Positions 6,720-11,074 of a stretch of DNA of 11,074 bases are shown one piece after another. The notes beneath the pieces were generated by a model. That model saw only the letters and a program-made list of their open reading frames with translations. It was not told the DNA's origin and made no database searches. Position 1 is the first letter of the stretch. Every line of letters starts with the position of its first letter. A program made the translations under genes and the position numbers. This stretch comes from Larix sibirica. Its lineage: Eukaryota; Streptophyta; Pinopsida; Pinales; Pinaceae. The stretch lies in assembly GCA_004151065.3 (NCBI GenBank), contig NWUY0300008352.1:6984-18057 (forward strand), read 5' to 3'.

Positions 6720-8090
6720 ATGAAGAAGGGGAACACGTTAGCATAGATGCATGTGCAAAATTATCAAAATATGCCCTAAATCCATAGAACAAGGGCACAG
6801 CCCCATCAAAACTGCAATGAAGGTAGTCCAACCTCAATATATGGGCCAATAATCAAGGAGAAGTGGAGTGCTCCCTCAAATAAGGAATAAAACAAACCCA
6901 AGAAGAATCCCCCATGCTCCAAATAACCGTAAGTGCTAAGGCATTCCACCATGGGGAGAAAAATCACATGAATAACCATCAATATAGTCATTGGAGGGCT
7001 TAAATCCATTTAGAAATATGTGTATATGAGGAGTGCTCTCGAAGAACAAAGAACTAGCAATGCCAACACACTATCCCAATGCCAAATAAGCCCACATGTT
7101 CTAGAGAATTCCTCCAATAGGACCAAGTCTCAGCACACAACATCAACATCTAGCCATGGAAGCGCTAGATCAAGCATAGAACACTCTGCCAAGGTGGAGC
7201 ACTCTCCCCAAATGATGTGTCAATATACTAAAAATGCCATCACAATACTAAAAATGCCCATGTGACCTAGGGAACTCCATAACCAAGGTGAAGATCTCAT
7301 GAAAATCATCCATGTGATCACTATAAATCTGATCCATCAATGAAATATATGAAGGATGAGGACCATACCATCAAAAGAGACACTAAACATGATAAACAAC
7401 CCTTGGATGAGGGAAATGAATCTCCTCTAGCCAAGGCTCTCAAATAACATCAACCAAATGATAGTACCATCTCCAAGCTAGGCACTATGGACACACAAAT
7501 ACATTCAACAAATGTGCAATCAGACAACTTCCATTAGAATGCCTCAAGTTCTCAACACCCATCGAGGTGGTCAACAAATAAATTGTCACAAAGGAAGCAA
7601 TTCTATGAAAGTGTGCACCAATAATATGCCCCCAATTGATCAAATACTCCACCAATATCATAGGATTACATGATGATATGAAAATGACAAGTATGACTCT
7701 AAAATTAATAATACTCTAACATTGCCTTAATCTTCTGACATGTTTGATGATTCTCACAAGTATATCTCTAGTCTAATGAAAATCACAAGTATTACTCTAA
7801 AATCAATAATACTCCAACGTAACCTGTTTGGGAAAGGTCTTCAACTAAAAAATGTCCTCATTATGAGGGGTAACACAACCCTAACAAAAATTGATCTTAA
7901 TCTTCTCGTATGCTCACGACATTTTTCACTTTGTTGATAATTGATTTGTTGTAGATGGCCACAATTGATTTTTCTCTCTAGGTTTTATGTTTTTGTCCCC
8001 ATATATTATGGGATTGGCCTCTTTAGGTGTGCACTCATGGGCTTACTCCACAAGATTTTCCCCAATAAGATCATTTCAGAAGATCTCACA
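6720..8090. other. Decayed spacer, no recognised gene
   Basis: Short open frames (6643-7009 on -, 7020-7265 and 7740-8190 on +) have no family motif, apart from the start of the gypsy reverse transcriptase from about 8091. The text has the look of old repeat DNA (many CCAA/TGG runs), but I could not name an element. The original target of the copia insertion continues here from 6720. Confidence 0.4.
7678..7820. repeat. Imperfect direct repeat, 98-bp period
   Basis: ATGAAAAT(G/C)ACAAGTAT(G/T)ACTCTAAAAT(T/C)AATAATACTC(T/C)AAC occurs at 7678-7720 and 7776-7818, differing at about 4 of 43 positions. A partial third match (TCTCACAAGTATATCTCTA) lies between them, near 7752. On the - strand the right-hand end of the first copy reads TGTTAGAGTATTATT, which resembles an LTR start but has no supporting signals. 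Confidence 0.65.
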
Positions 8091-8654
8091 CTATTGCAAA
8101 TTGAGATCGGGATATCATCAAATGAGAATCAAAGAAGAAGGCATTCCTAAAACAGCATTCAAAACACGTTTTGGGCATATGAGATTGTAGTAGCACCATT
8201 TGGATTAACAAACGCACCAGGAGTTTTCATGAGTTTGATGAACGGAGTGTTTCGACGGTACTTAGATAAGTTTGTTTAGGTTTTTTGGATGACATTTTGA
8301 TTTATTCAAGGACAAGAGAAGAGCATGAAGAGCACATAAGGTTAGTTTTGCAATGTTTGAGGGAACATAAGTTATATGCTGAGTCTTCTAAATGCTCTTT
8401 TTACGAATCAAGTATTCATTATTTAGGACGTGATTTCTAGAGAAGGAATTGTTGTAGATCCATCAAAGATAGAGTCAATTTTGGAATGGTCGGCACCTAT
8501 GAATGTACATGAGGTATGTAGCTATATGGGATTAGCGAGATATTATAGGAGGTTCGTAGAAGGAATTTCAAAGATTATAAATCTTGTTACTGAATTACAG
8601 AGGAAGAATAAAAAGTTTGTATGGATGGAATCTTGCAAGAAAGCTTTTCAATAG
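8091..8654 (+). pseudogene. pol: Gypsy reverse transcriptase fragment
   Basis: Reverse transcriptase copies element RNA into DNA. Visible motifs in order: [20 protein letters not shown] (8101 on), [20 protein letters not shown] (8189 on, in a new frame), the catalytic LDD at 8285-8293 followed by ILIYS, then REEHEEHIRLVL, SSKCSFY, and after another shift [16 protein letters not shown] (8433 on) and [16 protein letters not shown] (thumb/connection). The two metal-binding aspartates survive, but the frame breaks near 8180, at the TAG and missing T just before LDD (8277-8286), and near 8430; a TAG ends the frame at 8652. The fingers region upstream of LRSGYHQ is gone, so less than a full domain remains. 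Confidence 0.88.
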
Positions 8655-9090
8655 TTGAAACAATTACTGACTATAGCTCCTATATTAAAAGTTCCAAATA
8701 TGGATCAAGATTTCTTAGTTTGTACAGATGCATCAAAAGAAGGATTAAAAGGAGTGTTGATGCAAAAAGGAAGAGTTATAGCTTATGCATCAAAAAAAAT
8801 TCGACCTCATGAGATTAACTATGCAATGCATGATATAGAATTAGCGGCGATAGTACATGCATTGAAGATATGGAGACATTATTTAGTCGGCAGAAAATTT
8901 GAATTAAAAATGGACCATCATAGATTACAGCATATATTTTAATTTACACAAAGTACATTAAACGCAAGACAAAGAAGATGGTCTGAATTGCTAAGTGAAT
9001 ATGATTTTGATATTAATTATATTAAAGGAACAACAAACAAAGTATGGTTGATGCTTTGAGTCAAAGACCACAAATTTTTTCATTAATACT
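8655..9090 (+). pseudogene. pol: Gypsy RNase H domain
   Basis: RNase H removes the RNA strand from the RNA:DNA hybrid during reverse transcription. An open frame of 96 codons holds [56 protein letters not shown] and [12 protein letters not shown]. The expected catalytic acids are present: Asp in TDAS (8727-8729), Glu in IELAA and Asp in MDHH. A TAA at 8943 replaces an expected Gln. The frame then continues as STLNARQRRWSELLSEYDF and IKGTTNK, shifts by one base, and ends with MVDALSQRPQ (about 9050-9080), the conserved end of the gypsy RNase H/tether. It is continuous with the reverse transcriptase upstream and the integrase downstream. Confidence 0.9.
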
Positions 9091-9129
9091 ATTAAAGACC
9101 AATTTGAGAGAGAATATTACAATTACAGA

Positions 9130-10466
9130 AAGATGACGAATGGTATCTAGAAGTAAAGAAGGAAATTGAAAGTGAAGTAATGCAAATTCCAAAGTATGCA
9201 AGATATATGTTTGATGGCGATGAATTGTTACGATATAACGGGAGAATTTATATTAAATGAAGCCCATATGACGATTTATATGGCTCATCCCAAAGTGAAG
9301 AAAATGTATGCAGATTTGAAGCCACTATTTTTTCTAGAATGGAATGAAGAAAGATGTAGAATATGTAGCTAGATGTTTAAAATGTTAGTTAGTGAAAGTT
9401 GAACATAGGCATCCAACGGGATTGCTACAACCGCATACAATTCCTAAATCGAAATGGGAGGTGATTTAGATGGATTTCATAGTGGATTTACTGATGATGC
9501 CATGATTCTATATTTCATATTTGTAGTAGTTGATACATTGACGAAAAGTACTCTCTTTATACCAATGAAAAATACAAACCAAGCAATGAAAATAGCAAGA
9601 GTCTTTATAAATGAAGTGGTGAGATTACATGGAGTATCAAGAAAGATAATTTCAGACGAAGGATAGATATTTATGGGGAGGTTTGGACAAGTTTTCAAAA
9701 TGCTATGGGAACTCAACTCAATCTAAGTACGGCTTATCACCCTGGAACCAATGGTCAAACAGAACGAGTAAATCAAATATTGGAAGACATGTTACGCATG
9801 TATATTATGTATCGGCAGAATCGTTGGGAAGAGTACTTACCTTTAGTGGAATTTGCGTATAACAACAATTATCATAGTTATATTAAAATGGCACCTTTGA
9901 AATTCTTATATGGAAGACCATGCCGAACACCTCTCAGTTGGGATCGATTAGAGGATAGAATTTTGATTGGACCAGACGTAATTCAAGAAATGAAAGAGCA
10001 AATGAAAGTAAAGGAAGATTAAAAGAAGCACAAGATAGACAAAAAAGTTATGCATGCTCACAGAACAGAAAGAAATTATGAAGTTGGAGATAGTGTATTT
10101 TTGCGAGTTAAACCACAAAAGAGTTCAATAGGCTTTGGAAGAGGATCTGAGTTGTCACCAAGGTTTGTGGGGCTATTTCTAATCACTGAAAAAGTGGGAC
10201 CAGTTGCATATCTACTTGCATTACCGCCATCACTTCAATGTATGCATAATGTTTTTCATGTTTTGGTCTTACGACACTATATGCCAGATACTTCTAATAT
10301 TATTGATTTGTGTCATTTGCAGGTCACGGACGAGGGGGCCTTGAAGGCCGAACCGATTCGTATACTGGACCAACGCACTTGACAGCTTCAGTGTCGATTG
10401 GTTGACCAGGTAAAAGTCCAATGGGATAGTTATAGTCTGAATTCTACGGCATGGGAGGATGCAGAA
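9130..10466 (+). pseudogene. pol: Gypsy integrase with GPY/F and chromodomain-like tail
   Basis: Integrase inserts the DNA copy into the genome. The HHCC zinc finger is visible in pieces: His at 9265 and 9286 (EAHMTIYMAHPKVKKMY), Cys at 9374 and 9383 (RCLKC, followed by a TAG). The catalytic triad is also visible: Asp at 9473 (MDF), Asp at 9655 (ISDEG, then TAG) and Glu at 9762 (NGQTERVNQILEDM). The second Asp and the Glu are 107 bases apart, one short of D-X35-E, so a single base was lost between them. Next come EEYLPLVEFAYNNNYHS and CRTPLSWDRLEDRILIGP, a stop near 10020, then NYEVGDSVFLRVKPQKSS, the GPY/F module (here VGLFLITEKVGPVAY) and HNVFHVLVLRHYMPDTSNI. The chromodomain-like end is RILDQRT, TGA at 10381, VDQVKVQWDSYSLNSTAWED. 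At least four stops or shifts make it inactive. Confidence 0.88.
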
Positions 10467-11014
10467 TTGGGACTATAACTATCCCATTGGACTTTTACTT
10501 GGTCGACCAATCGACGTTGAAGCTGCCAAGTACGTCGGTCCAGTATACGAATATATTTGACTTTCAAGGCCCCCTCGTCTATGACCTGCAAATGACTCAA
10601 ATCAATAATATTAGAAGTATATGGCATATAGTGTACAAGTGCTGATACATGAAAAACATTATGCATGCGTCGAAGTGATGGTGGTAATGCAATTCGATAT
10701 GCAACTAGTCCCACTTTTTCAATGATTAGAAATGGCCCCACAAATCTCGGTTATAATTTAGATTCTCTTCCAAAACTTATTGAACTCTTTTGTGGTTTAA
10801 CTCGCAAAAATAGACTATCTCCAACTTCATAATTTATTCCTATTCTATTGAGCATCTGCATAATTACTTTCATTTGCTCTTCCATTTATCGAATTATGTC
10901 TGGTCCAACCAAAACTCTATCCTTTAATCGATCCCAACTAAGAGGTGTTGGACACAGTCTTCCATATAAGAATTGGAAAGGTGCCATTTTAATAGAACTC
11001 TAATAACTGTTATT
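9868..11014. repeat. Long inverted repeat (gypsy tail head-on with itself)
   Basis: The arms are 9868-10444 (+) and 10475-11014 (-), with about 30 bp between them (GAATTCTACGGC...GCAGAATT). The innermost 22 bp (AGTCCAATGGGATAGTTATAGT and its complement) match perfectly. The right arm lacks 33 bp net. If transcribed through, it would fold into a long imperfect hairpin. Confidence 0.85.
10467..11014 (-). pseudogene. pol: Inverted gypsy integrase C-terminal fragment
   Basis: On the - strand this repeats the last part of the upstream integrase in opposite orientation, from IKMAP (about 10995) through LYGR, TPLSWDRLKDRVLVGPDII, a stop, a 33-bp net deletion, NYEVGDSLFLRVKPQKSSI, VGPFLIIEKVGLVAYRIALP, HNVFHVSALVHYMPYTSNI, GALKVKYIRILDRRTWQLQR to VDQVKVQWDSYSPNSA (about 10467). 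It pairs with 9868-10444 on the + strand, at about 85% identity by eye over the last 300 bp. It keeps the normal GPF residues and the TTGG codon where the + copy has TGA, so it is not a recent copy of its neighbour. The inner end joins the + copy with the short overlap GCAGAATT/AATTCT; the outer end stops at about 11014. Confidence 0.88.
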
Positions 11015-11074
11015 GCACCGAGTGAAACGAGGTGCTCTACAACCCAATATGGGGGAGATGTTGTAACGTGTGTG
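11015..11074 (+). other. Probable gypsy polypurine tract and LTR start, cut by window end
   Basis: Just past the inverted fragment the + strand reads ATGGGGGAGA (11049-11058), then TGTTGTAACGTGTGTG to the edge. A G-rich purine run followed directly by TGT...AACG is the usual look of a gypsy polypurine tract and 3' LTR start. One frame stays open across it (CSTTQYGGDVVTC), which would suit the end of pol. Without the rest of the LTR, this stays a proposal. Confidence 0.5.

Larger units (their letters stand above)
8091..11074 (+). mobile_element. Ty3/gypsy LTR retrotransposon remnant, 5'-truncated and rearranged
   Basis: The order reverse transcriptase, RNase H, integrase is the gypsy arrangement (in copia the integrase comes first). 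The remnant starts inside the reverse transcriptase near LRSGYHQ at 8101; gag, protease and the 5' LTR are missing. The pol tail at about 10466 is interrupted by an inverted family fragment (10467-11014), after which 11015-11074 appears to resume the element's 3' end with a polypurine tract and LTR start. The tail reads ILDQRT...VDQVKVQWDSYS...AWED, a chromodomain-like ending typical of plant chromoviral gypsy elements. Many stops and frameshifts show it is long dead. Confidence 0.8.

Noticed and set aside
6643-7265. Short open frames flanking the copia element
   Set aside because: Part overlaps the LTR; the others lack motifs and look like chance.
8621-8812. Alternative + frame across RNase H
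   Set aside because: Out-of-frame shadow of the RNase H domain, which has all its motifs in the 8655 frame.
9477-9716. - strand open frame opposite the integrase core
   Set aside because: It is antisense to the well-supported integrase catalytic region.
10451-10645. + strand open frame after the gypsy tail
   Set aside because: It is antisense to the inverted integrase fragment, which has clear family motifs on the - strand.
1-11074. CRISPR array, bacterial operon, tRNA or rRNA genes
   Set aside because: No regularly spaced repeats, no operon-like gene packing and no recognisable tRNA or rRNA signature; the content is plant-type retroelements.

Overview
The window looks like intergenic or deep-intronic DNA from a plant nuclear genome. 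It is AT-rich and made mostly of old, nested transposable elements. The gypsy-type LTR retroelement, the copia-type LTR retroelement primed by initiator-Met tRNA, and the hAT-like element with an 8-bp target duplication are all typical of seed plants. The strong decay of the LTR elements (two LTRs of one element only about 83-85% identical by eye, many stops and frameshifts) would suit a large, slowly purged genome such as a gymnosperm. That taxonomic guess is inference. No bacterial signatures, tRNA, rRNA or CRISPR were seen.

Layout. (1) 1-390: AT-rich spacer. (2) 398-640 and 2585-2770: two diverged copies of one repeat in opposite orientation. Between them, at 1457-1711 (- strand), lies an intact 85-codon stretch with a splice acceptor and donor; it resembles the core of a DEAD-box-type helicase and is the only plausible host-gene piece here. 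(3) 3285-3963: a 663-bp non-autonomous hAT-like element (3293-3955) with a perfect 8-bp target duplication, near-identical terminal inverted repeats and repeated GGTTCG subterminal motifs. It sits next to a possible LTR fragment on the - strand with a TATA box. (4) 4477-6719: a Ty1/copia element on the - strand, bounded by a perfect 5-bp target duplication. It has two LTRs, a primer binding site, a polypurine tract and a broken gag, but no pol. (5) 6720-8090: decayed spacer with a local 98-bp-period repeat. (6) 8091-10466: a 5'-truncated Ty3/gypsy pol pseudogene on the + strand (reverse transcriptase, RNase H, integrase, chromodomain-like tail). (7) 10467-11014: an inverted piece of the same gypsy family lying head-on against the tail of (6), forming a hairpin-like arrangement. 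(8) 11015-11074: what looks like the gypsy polypurine tract and LTR start, cut by the window edge.

No intact working gene system was found. The most interesting items are the inverted gypsy tail (a potential double-stranded-RNA source), the isolated helicase-like exon between inverted repeats, and the cleanly bounded hAT-like element.
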